A stretch of 64,000 nt of DNA from Diadophis punctatus similis (GCA_023053685.1 JALIGW010000010.1:9093012-9157011), one strand, 5' to 3'; positions 44,852 to 59,580 are shown, numbered from the stretch's first letter. Numbers and translations are program-made. The notes: generated by a model from the sequence alone, not told the origin.

Positions 44852-45925
44852 CTTGAGCTTAGCTGTGAGCAAAGATGTATTATTATTATACTGTATAATA
44901 CTGTGTACTGTATACTGTATAATACTGTATACTGTATAATAATTTATTATTATACTGTATAACAATGCACAAGCAATTGGTAAGGACAATTATGTCAAAA
45001 TTATGTTTTCTTACAGTTTTATGATTTTGTTGTTAAATATTTAAATACTTGAAACTTTAGAAAAAAAATCTTACAGCCTTTGCTATCTAATACTGTACAA
45101 GAATGCTTTCATAGTTGATATTAGACAATTTTATTACTCAAGCTATTATTAAATAAGGCACATTTGCTCTTTTAGCTAAGGTGCTCCCATCATGTCATTT
45201 TATAGGTAATTAGCTGGCAAAGGCAGGGAGCCATCAGCAGTGACAGACAAGTAGACAAGAAGTGTCACTATGGTAGCAGGTGTGCAAAAATCAATCAGAA
45301 TTTGTGTGGCAAAAAGGGACAAAAGAACCAGATATAAAATTACAAAAATGTCAGCATGGGCAGCAGCTCTTTTGCGGCAAAGAGTTGCTGCATATATAAA
45401 TCGCTATAAATTTTTTCATGCACCAATAGATTCATGTGGATTTTTTTTTACAATCATATGGAGAGAAGGACAAAATCTGACTAGGAGACAAACAGCAACC
45501 TTCTCATCAGGAGGAACACCATGTACTTGCCACTGATGTGTATGTAGATATGAGAATAGGATGGCACTGGTAGCTGTGCCTAGAAAACAAGAAACTTTCC
45601 TCAGCCAGGTCAATTCATTTTATGCTTCTAACCCAGTTTTGTATACCCTGATTGACAAGAGCTTTTCCGGACAGGTATTTTTAACTATTCATTTTCTATG
45701 TTCTAATTTTTTAATGTTTTCTTCCCCCCCACACACCTAAAAATAGCACATGCAGGAATTCAATCTGTGAATTCAATCAACAAACTGTTTCACCTTCTTG
45801 TACGAGAAAAGAGAAGAAAAGAGATTACTGCAGGAACTATTCAAGCACCACTAAGGTTCTGTCTTCAAGTTTCCATGTTCTCCTTCTGAATTAAGGAAAG
45901 AATAATTACATATATCTGGAAGTCA
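44852..45925. other. Unassigned region with a TACTGTATA repeat
   Basis: At about 44880-44960 the motif ATACTGTATA recurs irregularly. The open frame 45270-45536 (MVAGVQKSIRICVAKRDKRT..., 88 residues) is basic at its start, matches nothing I know and is probably chance. Confidence 0.4.
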
Positions 45926-47640
45926 AGGCTTCCGGGGTGGAGCCACAGCGGACGGTCGGGTAAGCAGAGCTCCGCTCTCCCGAACCTCAAATTTTGATCA
46001 AATTCCTAGTGGTTCAGCCCAAAAACATTCCATCTAGAAGGGAGCTTAGGAGATAGGAAGACCCCAGGGAACAATTGAGGCAACTTAAGACCTGCCCGGT
46101 TTTGAAGTTGGGGGACTTCTGAACTCGAAAGCTCCGAACGCTGAACGCCAAAATAGGAAGCACCATTTTCATTTGCGCAACAACTCTGCTGTGAGGAAGC
46201 AATTTACGATCTCTGTTAAAGGAACTAGTGATAGCAGCTTCGCTGGAGAATATCTGTTAACAGAGGAGCAGAAGAGCTGGACAGTGGGATATTTGGGACA
46301 GCACGCTCAGGACAGACACTGTTTGGACTGTGCCTGGTGGGAACGGAAGGGCTGCGTGGCAAGGTGGACTCCGGGTAACATTTACATCTACCGGTATGTT
46401 TCCTGCCAGACAACGTGCGGGATAGATCTATCGTCACTCCCCCCATTACCCTACGCAGCTCTTTTAACAGCCTGCTATCCTCTTTGCCCAATTTGACATC
46501 TAAACGGGACACATTGCCTTGAACCCAACCTTGTCTTGGAGCACCATTTCAAACTCGGTGCCGAGGGCCACCATTGCTGCCATTATCATCATAGCGGGAA
46601 GCGCTACGGCAAACGGCATTACAGCTGCGGTGGGTTCCATCGATGCCGCTACGAGGCCTACAAGTGTGGATGTGGCCACGCCCTCTTAAGACAGTCTCAT
46701 TTACCGGGGCCGGCAGAAGGGGAGAAGACACGGAGACGGAGGTTGTCTTATTGGCTTCGTTTTACGTGGTTGAACCCTTACAGGCAGAATTGCGGTTTTT
46801 ACTCGGGGAGGGGGGCCTTGGAGAGGGAATGCAGCCTCGGCCTCTCGAACATTGTTTCCCCTGAGGTTTTGTACTGCTGGAGGAAGAACTAGACACCATA
46901 GGGAGACCCACTTGGTTGGACTTGGTCTTACCTTTTATTGTGATATTAATTATTTTGGCGACCCCTAGTGTCCTTACTATTTTTACCACCTTTTTTAATG
47001 TTAAAAGGACAATTATTAGCAGCAGGCATTACCAAGACACAGGTGAGAAAACCTGGGACTGCCATTTTTTCATCTGGCTGATTGTGTATCAAGGGAAAGT
47101 GCATATATCCTCAGGGGGGGGGTCCTCTGCTATTTCAAGACTATCTTGGCAGGATAAGGTGTGGGAGTTTCTACTTTATTGGTGCCCTCGAGGCTCTTCT
47201 CTGGCTCTGGAAGATCTGATATTGAAACAAGGCTATGAGCCAACTGACTGTGAAATCCAGTATAAGATCAATGGACGTTACCCCCTGAGAATATGTACTT
47301 GGAGAGGGGGATGCGACCGAGAACTGAAACAAGAACTGATACAAAAAAGAGATTACTCTAGTGGTTCTGAGATTGAGCTTGCTATATATGTTCATCTTCC
47401 TTGACCCCTATTGCTTTCTTTTTACTGCATTTTATGTACCTCTACCTTGGGGGGGAGTGTTTGTGAGTATGCCTGTGGATGGATGGATTGACTGTGTGAG
47501 TAAATGAAGGAGCCGGGTGTTTGGACTCTGCCCTCCTCTGCTGAGTGTGGAAACAGAAGCGGAGGGGGGTTTCGGCCCATCCCCAGGCTCAGTATGAATG
47601 GAATGCATGGCCTGCCGGGAGAATGGGGGAACAGTGACTT
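45926..47640 (+). other. GC-rich unassigned segment, possible LINE leader and ORF
   Basis: Starts with GCTTCCGGGGTGGAGCCACA and keeps a GC-rich, weakly repetitive texture like a LINE 5' leader, ending where L2 coding sequence begins at about 47641. Three open frames on the plus strand follow one another (46173-46496, 46536-46892, 46916-47404). No known LINE domain was recognised. It may be the 5' region of an internally deleted L2, or another element against which the L2 was inserted. Confidence 0.35.
46916..47404 (+). CDS. Unrecognised 162-residue ORF with hydrophobic start
   Basis: ATG at 46916. Residues 2-28 (LVLPFIVILIILATPSVLTI...) form a likely membrane segment or signal anchor, followed by a basic NVKR. 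The remaining 130 residues are soluble-looking, with four Cys, several Trp and a Lys/Glu-rich end (ELKQELIQKRDYSSGSEIEL). I do not recognise the family and do not assign a function. It follows a Cys/His/Arg-rich frame at 46536-46892. Against a real gene: no repeat-free context, no splice or poly(A) signals I can support. For it: the longest clean frame of the segment, directly upstream of an L2. Confidence 0.25.
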   Translation: MDLVLPFIVILIILATPSVLTIFTTFFNVKRTIISSRHYQDTGEKTWDCHFFIWLIVYQGKVHISSGGGSSAISRLSWQDKVWEFLLYWCPRGSSLALEDLILKQGYEPTDCEIQYKINGRYPLRICTWRGGCDRELKQELIQKRDYSSGSEIELAIYVHLP

Positions 47641-48416
<776 letters not shown>

Positions 48417-50511
48417 GTTAGTGCGACAAGTCTTGGAAAAACGTCTAGCTGCCAATATATACGCAAAACTTTCCAAATGCGAATACCGCAAAACCTCACT
48501 AGACTATTTAGGGTACCGCATCTTCAAGGAGGGAATAGAGATGGACCCAGGAAAAGTGAAAGCAGTGCTTGATTGGCAGCCCCCACGCACTCGCAAACAA
48601 CTTCAAAGTTTTTTGGGCTTCCCCAACTTCTACCGGCAATTCATCCCATCATTCGCTGAGGTGGCGCTGCCACTGACAGAACTGCTAAAAACTGGCCCAT
48701 CCCCCACCAAGCCAAAGCCCAACCAGCCGATTGGCTGGACGATGGAATGCCAAAAAGCATTTGAAAGGCTGAAGCGGCTATTTGCCCAAGAACCAATCTT
48801 ACAGCACCCTGACCCAGAACGACAGTTCATAATCCAGTCGGACAGCAGCGATGTAGCAGTGGCAGCGGTGCTGTTACAGAAAGATGAGAAATACCAACTC
48901 CTGCCATGTGCTTACGTTTCGAAAAAACTCACAGCAACCGAGAGATGTGCCATCTGGGAAAAAGAAGCCTATGCCGTTCGTTGGGTGCTGCTTACCTGGA
49001 GGCAATTCCTAGAAGGGGGCAAGGTACTGTTCGAGGTATGGACAGACCATAAAAACCTAGAGGCCCTGAAAACCCCCAGGAAACTCTCACCCAAACAAGT
49101 ACGCTGGGCACAATACTTTAGGCGATTCAAATTCGAACTGAAACACATTCCAGTGGGGAAAAACCTACTGGCTGATGCTTTATCCAGGAAGCCCCAATAT
49201 GACAGCCAAAGAGAAGAGGAGTTGCACTCGGTGATCCCCTCCCCACCAAAAGAAGCAACAGGCACTCCCCCTTCAGAGGGGGAACTAGCAGCCCCTGTCC
49301 TCACTAGAGGCCAAACCAGATGGCCGAGCACATGGAACCAGGAGGAGTGGACCGCCAAATTAAAGGCAGCCCTGCCTAGTGACCCCTGGCTCAACGACAA
49401 CAAGGAAATCCTGACCATGAGAGAAGGCTTGGCTTGGATGGGGTCCAAACTATACGTGCCTGCCAGCCTCAGATTGGAAGTGCTCCATCAAAGTCACGAC
49501 TCAAAACTGGGAGGACACTTTGGGTTCCTAAAAACCCTCCACCTAACACGAAGGCAATTTTGGTGGCCAAAGGTGAACACCGAGGTGGAGGACTACATGA
49601 AAAGCTGCGCCACCTGCGCCACCAGAAAATACCGGCCAGGGAAACCACCTGGACTGTTGCAGCAAGTGGCCAATCCCAGCAAACCCTGGGAAGAAATAGC
49701 CATGGACTTCATAGTTGAACTCCCAGATAGCAAAGGGAATACCGTGATCTGGACTGTCATTGATTTGTTTTCCAAGCAAGCCCACTTCGTTGCTTGGTCC
49801 GGATTACCGTCAGCCAGACACCTAGCAAAATTGTTCCTCAAGCACATCTACCGCTTACATGGAGTCCCAAAAAATGTAATCTCCAATCAAGGTGTACAGT
49901 TCACCGCCAAGTTCTGGAGAGAATTCCTACGCTCAATTGGATCCTCACAGGGACTCAGCTCAGCTTTTCATCCGAGTACAAATGGGGCAGCGGAACATAC
50001 GAATGCAATGGTGGAACAATACATCAGTTGTTATGTAGATTACCAACAAGACAATTGGGCGGAGCTGCTGCCATTTGCAGAAGTAGCGTATAACAATGCT
50101 GTCCACAGCAGCACCGGATTAACCCCTTTCCAGATCACCAGCGGCCAGGAGTTCGTTCCCATGCCGGAATTACCTACAGAAGCTCCCACTTCAATGTCCC
50201 TGGCTGAATGGATGGAAACGCTGAGAAAAGGATGGGAAAACACCAAGAAAGGACTAGCTGAAGCTGCAGAAGACTATAAGAAGCAAGCAGACAAGCACCG
50301 ATCGCTCCAACCTCCTTTCTGAGTTGGGGATAAAGTTTTCTTATCCACTAAATACATCCAATTGAGAATGCCCAGCAAAAAGCTAGGGCCAAAATTCTTA
50401 GGGCCTTTCCCAATAGTCAAAATTATTAACTGTGCAGCTTGCATTGCCAAGAATATTAGGGAAAATCCACCCAGTATTTCATTGCAGCTTACTAAAAGCT
50501 CACTGCAGCTT
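48417..50511 (+). mobile_element. Ty3/gypsy pol fragment
   Basis: Starts inside the RT, a few residues after the YLDD palm region (KLVRQVLEKR), and continues to the integrase end (LPRILGKIHPVFHCSLLK at about 50433-50487). No gag, protease, RT palm, chromodomain or LTR. Bounded on both sides by L2 3' ends. It differs from the other copies, for example in the linker PSPPKEATGTPPSEGELAAP. Confidence 0.9.
48421..50322 (+). pseudogene. Gypsy RT thumb, RNase H and integrase, 633 codons open
   Basis: A long clean frame. Residues 1-85: RT thumb ([35 protein letters not shown]). About 110-240: RNase H with IIQSDSSDVA, IWEKEAYAV and VWTDHKNLE. About 350-400: integrase zinc domain (GHFGFLKTLH ... CATCATRK). 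Core: MDFIVELPD keeps the first Asp, but the second Asp is Asn (VISNQGVQFT; other copies have ISDRG), and the Glu region reads NGAAEHTNAMVEQ. A TGA at 50320-50322 ends it, after which the same frame continues GDKVFLSTKYIQ. The integrase should be catalytically dead; RNase H residues look intact. Without a start region it is a fossil. Confidence 0.88.
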
Positions 50512-52552
<2,041 letters not shown>

Positions 52553-52984
52553 TGTAAGGGTTGTCTTCCAGCCACAAAATAAGGTACGAACTCCTGAGTC
52601 CAGTCAAAGGTTTTCAAAAGGATTTCCTTTATTTGCATCTGTATACAACCATTTCAAATCAAAGCAAGGTCTAACATGTCCTCAGGCAAGACAAGTCTTT
52701 TAAGCTTAACACCCCACCCCCATTCCACATAATGAATACACAAATGTTTGACAAATGGATCTGCTTCTCAAATCCGTTCTTCCTTTCAATTACCCCTCCC
52801 ATAAAACATTCTCTTGAGACGAAGAAGCTCCCATGTGTCTGGGATCCGGATAACCCCCCATAAACCCTTATCTTAAGATGAAAAAGCTCTCAGATGCCTG
52901 GGATCCGGATATGTATAACCTTTTGATCAAACAGAGCCAGACTCCCCCCTTTTCCTTCTGAATGACAGAGTTTGAACTCTGACA
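52553..52984 (-). repeat. 3' LTR
   Basis: Aligns with 57872-58275 over its length; plus-strand start TGTAAGGGTTGTCTTCCAGC, end GAACTCTGACA. It has an extra internal duplication: GGGATCCGGATA occurs twice (about 52842 and 52898), against once in the other LTR. Confidence 0.92.
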
Positions 52985-53047
52985 TCCTGCCTCTCAAAAG
53001 AAAAGAAGGTCCACCTGTAAGACATAAGCAGAGTCAATTATGATATG

Positions 53048-56000
53048 TTAGCAAGGTTTGCTAGGGTATTTGGAGTGGAATTTTCTCAATAAGGTGGGGG
53101 CTTTCACATGTTGTTTAGCGACCCACTCATTCTGTGATGAAGGCAAATGTTTCCAGGCTACCAGATACTGGGTCTTCCCTCTGTGGATTCTGGAGTCAAG
53201 AATTTCCTTGATTTCAAAATGTTGTTCCCCTTCTATCATGATTGGGGCAGGTGGTGTATCTGCCACCGGTCTAAGTGGCGAGGTTACCTCTCTCTTGAGT
53301 AGACTAATGTGAAATACTGGGTGGACTTGTCTAAGTGTTTTTGGAAGAATCAATTCAACTACTACTGGGTTAATGATCCTGCTAATAGTGAAAGGCCCAA
53401 TAAAGTTAGGTCCTAATTTTTTTGATGGTTGTAACGATCTCAAGAATTTTGTAGATAAATATACTCTATCCCCCACCTGGAAAGGTTTAACCTCTACTCT
53501 TTTCTTGTCAGCTTGAATTTTGAAAGCCTCTCTAGCCTCCTGTAAAGCCAACCTGACTACTGGCCATGTGTTTTGCAACTTTTCTATCCACTCCTTAAGT
53601 GAGGGGATAGTTGGTTTTTCTGTGGGTAGTTCCGGTATTGGGCTGAAATCTTGCCCCGTGGCTACTCTAAAAGGTGTAAAACCTGTACTTGAATGTACAG
53701 AGTTATTAAATGCAACCTCTGCAAATGGTAAAAGTTCAGTCCAATTGTCCTGTTGAAAATTAATAAAACATCTTAGGTACTGTTCAAGAACGCATTTCAG
53801 AACCTCGCAATTGCCATTTGTCTGAGGATGATGCGAAGAGCTCAACCCTTGGGCGGTGCCAAGTAGGTCCAAAAACGCCTTCCAAAAATTGGAGGTAAAC
53901 TGGACTCCCCTATCCGAGATTATCCTTTTAGGAGCTCCATGAAGACGATGAATGTGTATTAGAAACAGTCTAGCCAATCCTTTGGCTGTTGGAATCTTTT
54001 GGCAAGGAATAAAATGTGCTTGTTTTGAAAACAAGTCTGTCACAACCCAAATGACTGTGTTTCCCCCACTATCCGGTAGTTCCACAATAAAATCCATAGC
54101 AATTTCTTCCCATGGGGCTGACGGTTCAGCTACTTTTTGTAGAAGTCCTGGAGTTTTCCCCTGGCGTCTTTTTGCTGCAGCACAGATGGGGCAACTTGCT
54201 ACATAGCTTTCTATGTCCTTTTTCAATGAAGGCCACCAAAACTGTCTCTTTATTAAGTGTAAAGTTTTTACAAAGCCAAAATGTCCAGCCAACCGAGAGT
54301 CGTGGCACCTTCCCATTAAACGTAATCTTTGGCTAGCGGGTACATAAAGTTTGTCACCTATCCATGCTAGCTCATCTTTCATCACGCAGCTGGATTTGTG
54401 GTTCAAAACCCATTCATCATTGACTAATGCTTGTTTAAATGCGTGAGTGATGTCTGCATCCCTCAATGTGTCTTTTCCTCCTTCGGACCTGGTGATTACT
54501 TTGGCTGCCAATTGATTTGTTTGTACTATAGGTTTAAATACCTCTGATTTCACACAGTTATATTGTGGCTTTCTGGACAGTACATCTGCCAGAAAGTTTT
54601 TCCCCCCAGGGATAAATTTAAGAGTAAACTCGAACCGTTTGAAGTATTGCGCCCAACGAACCTGTTTAGGAGACAGTTTCCTTGGTGTCTTTAAGGCTTC
54701 TAAGTTTTTGTGGTCAGTCCAGACCTCAAAAGGGATCTTACTTCCTTCTAAGAATTGTCTCCAAGTTAAAAGTGCCCATCGCACCGCGTAAGCCTCTTTT
54801 TCCCAGATCGCCCACCTTTCTTCAGTTTCACTTAGTTTCCTGGATGTATATGCACATGGCTGTAGCTGTCCTTGCTCATTACTCTGGAGTAGGATTGCCC
54901 CTATTGCCACATCGCTAGAGTCAGCTTGTATTATGAAGGGTTTTTCTGGGTCTGGGTGCTTCAAAATTGGTTCTGTTGAGAACAGCCGTTTTAGCTTCTC
55001 AAACGCTGCCTGGCATTCCATTGTCCAATTCACGGGTTGTCTCGGTTTAGGATCTCCCTCCCCCTTTGTTCTTAGCAGTTTTGTGATGGGCAGGGCAATT
55101 TGAGCGAACACGGGGATAAATTAGCGATAGAAGTTTGCAAACCCCAGGAAGCTTTGCAGCTGTTTGCGTGTGCGAGGCGTTTCCCAATCGAGTACCGCCT
55201 GCACTTTTTGAGGATCCATTTCTATGCCCTGGTGTGAAATACAATACCCCAAGTAATCAATTTTTTCTCGGTGGAATTCACATTTTGAGAGTTTGGCATA
55301 AAGTTTTGCCTCGCGGAGTTTGCTTAGCACTGCCCTCACCAATTTAACGTGCTCAGCTTTGGTCTCTGAGTATAAGAGAATATCATCTAAATAAACAAGA
55401 ACCCCTTTGTATAAATGTTCACGCAAAACATCGTTGATTAATTGCATGAACACTGCAGGTGCTCCTTGTAGCCCAAAAGGGAGCACCTTGAATTGGTAGC
55501 ATCCCAGGGGGGTGTTGAATGCCATTTTCCATTCATCCCCCTCCTTAATCCTGATTTGGTAGTATGCCTCCCTGATGTCTAGTTTGGAAAAACGTTTGCC
55601 TTTTGTGAGGTGTGCCAGCATATCTTTCATCAGGGGGAGGGGATACATGTTTTCAACACTAATCGTGTTTAGGTTTCTGAAATCAACACATAAGCGTTTT
55701 GTGCCATCTTTTTTCTCCCTAAATAACACTGGGGCTGCTATCTTTGGTCTGGCTGGTTCAATGAAACCCCTTGCTAGGTTTTTCTCAATGAAAGCTCTCA
55801 GCTCTTCTAACTCCCCCGGTGACATGCTATACATTTTTGGTTTAGGCAGTTTAGCCCCAGGTAAGATTTCTATTGCACAGTCAGATGTGCGATGCAGGGG
55901 AAGTTCATCCGAAGCTGCTTCGCTAAAAACTTCTGCCAAGTCTTTGTATTCCTTGGGTATGCCTTCTGTTGGCATGCTATAACCAGGCATGGCTGTTTCC

Positions 56001-56430
56001 CTGCGTTCAGCCCCCTCAGTTCCTATCTGTGGGTCCTCCGCAACAGTCACGTGCATCTGGAATTTTATGGTGCCTTGCTCCCAATTTATTCTGGGATTCC
56101 ACTTTTTCAGCCATGCGAGTCCCAAGACTAGTGGCCATTCCATGCCAGGTGCTACTATAAAGGTAAGTCTTTCTTTGTGGCTCTCAATGCCTATTTTCAG
56201 GGGTTCCGTGGCAAAAGCAGCTGGCTCCCCCCCTGCTATTGACCCATCCAGCTGGCAAAACGCGATGGGGTTTCTCAGCTTTCTCACTGTGATTCCCAGC
56301 TCCCTGATTAGGGTTGGGCTGATTAAGCAATGGCTACACCCTGAGTCTATCAATGCGGAGATATTTTTTCCCTCATCTTGGTTAGGGATAAATAGTCTGA
56401 GAGGGAGGGTAAGCAGTTCAATTGGTTTGC
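53048..56430 (-). pseudogene. Gypsy pol: protease to chromodomain, one stop
   Basis: Protease with LIDSGCSHCLIS; RT with FCVDF-type block, LPFGLQGAPAVFMQLI and the catalytic VYLDDILLY; then TAA at 55121-55123 after LGFANFYR, where the related copies carry Gln. The frame goes on from 55111: RNase H (IIQADSSDVA, WEKEAYAV, VWTDHKNLE), integrase zinc domain (GHFGFVKTLH ... CPICAAAK) and core with all three acidic residues (MDFIVELPD; ISDRGVQFTS; NGNCEVLKC). The last 60 residues (FEIKEILDSRIHRGKTQYLV ... EWVAKQ) are a chromodomain. The frame is open upstream of 56353 and overlaps gag in the -1 frame. Confidence 0.92.
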
Positions 56431-57806
56431 TTACCAGTGGTTCATCCTCCGGGTCGCTTTCGAACGATGCTGGATCTTCCCTTCGGAATGCCGGGATATT
56501 GTTTCCAGTGGGAGGGGGGATGGTGGTCCTACCATCTCGTTGCTCCTCAGGGCTGTTTCCCTCCCACGCTGGGTGGGTCTCGCTGGTCTCTCCCTCGTTT
56601 GGCGTTCAGGTTTCCAGGTGGGTGTTTGGGGCCAGCATTTGGGTGCTCGGTGCCCCTCCTTCCCGCACTTGAAACAGATTGGAGGTTTAGGGGAAAACCC
56701 CTGTTGCCTTCTGAAGGGCTCTTTCTTCCATAGGGGTGGGGATTTCTTCCATGCTCGCCCCGTACGGTACTGGTTCCTGGCCATATCAATCTCCGCTTCT
56801 TCAGCGGTGAGGTACCACTCATGCAGATGATTCGGTGCACCCCTAGCCACGCAAGCATTATACAGATTGTCACTCAGTCCATCCTTAAAACAGCTTACCA
56901 GGATGTCTTCTGGCCAGTTTAGCCGACATGCGAGGTCCCAGAATTCTTCAGTGTACTCCGCCACTGGCCGTTGTCCCTGCTTCACCACCTTAATACGGTC
57001 GCGTGCTTTGTAGTCTGCCAGCAGGTCCTCGAACCGTCGTCGTAGGGCCGTCATGAATTGGTTAAAGTTGCGCAGTTCGGGTGCGTCGTCGTTATGTAGG
57101 GTCACCATCCATCTGGCAGCGGCTCCTTCCAGGGCTAAGGTAACTGCTCGCACTCGTGATCCCTGTGTTTGGAACTCACGTCCATATTCTTGCATATAGG
57201 TGAGTACGTGTGCTCCGAAGAATCCCAATTGTTGCGGGTCCCCATCAAATTTCACTCCCAGGGGGGAGTTTTCCTTTCTAGTTGTGGGGCTTGGAGTTGG
57301 CTAGGAAGGGGTGCCGCTGTGTGTGCTGCCCTGGGAGGATTTGTTGGGTCCCCTACAGCGTCCTCCATTTGCATGCCGGTTTCCCGGAGGTTGTTGGCTC
57401 CCCCGGCCACTTCAGCGGTTGCTGTGCTTCCAGCGCTCCTTAGTCGCCGTTCTGGGGTCCCTCAGATGTTGAGATTTTCCAACGTTTCCATCACCAGCTT
57501 GGCTAGGTATCTCTTCAGACGCCCCTCCCTCAGTGGTGCTTCGGTGAGGTCCTCATGGTCAGCGAGAGCTTCTAGCTCCAATTCCCAATGAGGTTTCCGA
57601 TTCCTTCAGTTAAGGGTGACTCCTCTGGTTCTCCCATCCCAGCTGTCCTATTTTCCAATGCCGATAGACCAGTGGGGTTTCTCAGAGGTCTCAAAACCTC
57701 CCTCAGCCTCTTTGATGGGGAGTGCAGAACAGGCATCCGTCTGGGTGGTGATTTGTGTCTCCCCCCAGCATTCAGTTTCCTCCTGTTCCCGGTTTTGTTC
57801 AGACAT
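56431..57806 (-). pseudogene. Gypsy gag with CCHC zinc knuckle
   Basis: The main open part, 57255-56431, carries the capsid-like region (VKFDGDPQQLGFF, LEGAAARWMVTLHNDD, VAEYTEEFWDLACRLNWPED, YLTAEEAEIDMARNQY) and the knuckle CFKCGKEGHRAPKC (C-X2-C-X4-H-X4-C), then a Pro/Arg-rich end. The N-terminal part from an ATG at 57804-57806 (MSEQNREQEETECWG) is broken by frameshifts near 57640 and 57260 and a TGA after ETLENLNI. Gag ends at 56431 in a frame one base ahead of pol, so pol would need -1 frameshifting, as in Sushi elements. Confidence 0.88.
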
Positions 57807-57871
57807 GGTTTTCACAGTCCCCTCAGTAGAGTGAAGTTGCTTTTGCTTCCAATTTTGCAGATCTTGCTTTC

Positions 57872-58275
57872 TGTAAGGCTTGCCTTTCCAACCACGTTCA
57901 AAGTACGAACTTCTGAGTCAGTGTTTCAAAAGGATTCCTTTTATTAGCAATTGTATGACAATCCATTCATTCAAAGCAAGATCTAAATGCCCCCAGGCAA
58001 GGCAAGCGTATTTAACCCTCATGCCCCTCCCCATTAAGCAGGATGCAAGAGTAAAACAATCCACAAGTGTGAAACTTCTTTCCTGGGAGTACAGATGGCT
58101 ATACGTTCCCAGACCCTTCCGTTCAACTGACTTGCATTGCCCCTCATAAACTCTATCTTAAGATGAGAAGGTTCCCAGGTGTCTAGGATCCGGATATCTG
58201 TTATAACTGTTTGATCAAGCAGAACCAAGACCTCCCCCCCTTCTCCTTTTGAATGGCAGAGTCTGGAGTCTGACA
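57872..58275 (-). repeat. 5' LTR
   Basis: Plus-strand start TGTAAGGCTTGCCTTTCCAA and end GAGTCTGACA match the other LTR. GGATTCCTTTTATTAGCA lies near the plus-strand start. Confidence 0.92.
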
Positions 58276-59580
58276 TTTTCTTTTACATGTTCTTCTTCCA
58301 TTTTAAAGTTCAATAAGTAACTATATTTTTTATTAATTTATCTGATTTAATTTTAGGATTTCTTTATAGAATTCATATATTTCTGCATCTTTCTTGTATC
58401 TCGTTTGTATTTGGATATATGGCCACCAGTCCAAATCAATTTCTTGATTTTTTTAGTTCCTGTTTTGAATTTAAGTCCCTTTGTTCGTTTAGGACAGTGA
58501 TGGCTAACCTTTTTCTCATCGCATGCCGGCATCCATAAAGCAATGCGCATGCAACACACACATACCTGTGTGCCCCACGCTCCCCTTGCCCCCTGCGCAT
58601 GTGCATGTGACCCCCCGCACTCCCCCCACCCCCTGCGCATGCATGTGTGACCCCCCCACCCTGTTTTGGGCCTAGCAGGCCTCCCTGCAGCCTCCTGGGA
58701 CACAAAATGGGCCCCGGGTGGGCAGCTACCCCCTGCGCCCCCTGCCCCTGTGCATGCGTGCGCAACCCCCCCTCCCCCAGCACATGCATGCACATCTCTG
58801 CATGCGCTCTACCCTCCATACATGCGCGGCAGATACCCAAAAATCAGCTGGCCGGCGGGAGGCATGCGCACATGCATGGTGGATCTGAGATGAGAGACAG
58901 CTCGTGTGCCCACAGAGAGAGCTCTGCGTGCCACCTGTGGCACGCATACCATAGGTTCGCCATCACAGGTATAGGATATCTTTATACCTTACGATTTTTT
59001 CCAGTTCAAGAGCATTTGGATGTATTAGCGCTTCCATTGTGGATAGCCAGACCGGTATTTTCATTTAATATTTCTGTTTGATTCTTTCACATACTGAAAG
59101 CAGAGCATTCCTGATATAGTGCCTTTGGAAATATCCATGTATTTTACTTTTCCCATACCACATAAATGTATGCCACCCCAATTTAAGTCGTGTCCTTCTA
59201 AAGTCAATATTCATTTGTTCTTCAAATTTATCCACTCTTTCACTCATGTGAGTGCTGAGGCCTGATAATACAGCTCCCAGTCCGGTAGTCCAAACCCCCC
59301 CCCACACTTATTTTTGGTGTCTTGTAACATTTTCGGTTTAATTTTTGCTTTTTTGCCTTGCCAGACAAACTTTAAAATCAATTTGTTTAAATACTCAAAA
59401 AACCTTTTTCCTAGTTTTATCGCAATTGCTTGAAATAAAAATAGCAATTTTGGTAGGATTTCATTCTTGTTGTGTCCTTCTGACCAACGACAACTGTAGA
59501 TTTCTCCATTTTTCCAAGTCTGTCTTTGTTTTATTATTTTAATGTAGCTGTCTTCTTTAATGGTTGTACATCTTGCTGTT
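58276..59580 (-). pseudogene. L1 ORF2 C-terminal end, split by a MITE
   Basis: Minus strand: LLFLFQAIAIKLGKRFFEYL, LILKFVWQGKKAKIKPKMLQ and GGGFGLPDWELYYQASALT near 59447-59244, then SKIHGYFQRHYIRNALLSV near 59130, and after the MITE EIDLDWWPYIQIQTRYKKDA ending about 58333. These are the last parts of vertebrate L1 ORF2. A frameshift separates the first two blocks. The 3' untranslated region is cut at 58276 by the gypsy LTR. Just beyond the 5' side, 59590-59619 encodes VKYLGIWLSA on the plus strand, the block that normally precedes this region, which suggests an inversion. Confidence 0.85.
58495..58968. mobile_element. hAT-like MITE, CAGTGATGGC family
   Basis: CAGTGATGGCTAACC and GGTTCGCCATCACAG are inverted ends; 8-bp flanks GTTTAGGA and GTATAGGA agree at seven positions. 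474 bp, rich in CGCATGCG-like alternations. Confidence 0.92.

Larger units (their letters stand above)
52553..58275 (-). mobile_element. Near-complete Ty3/gypsy chromodomain retrotransposon
   Basis: 5.7 kb on the minus strand with two LTRs (57872-58275 is the 5' LTR, 52553-52984 the 3' LTR), gag with a CCHC knuckle, protease, RT, RNase H, integrase and chromodomain. LTR ends read TGTCAGA...CCTTACA in element orientation. Flanking 5-mers TTTTG and TTTTC agree at four positions. The pol has one nonsense codon; the gag start is broken. The two LTRs differ by many substitutions and length changes, so the insertion is not very recent. It belongs with the Sushi-like chromoviruses by its chromodomain and pol. 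Confidence 0.93.

Noticed and set aside
46536..46892. Cys/His/Arg-rich frame suggestive of a zinc finger
   Set aside because: The Cys and His residues lack the spacing of any known finger; probably chance in GC-rich sequence.
53058..56733. Plus-strand frames across the near-complete gypsy
   Set aside because: Antisense to pol and gag, with no domains of their own.
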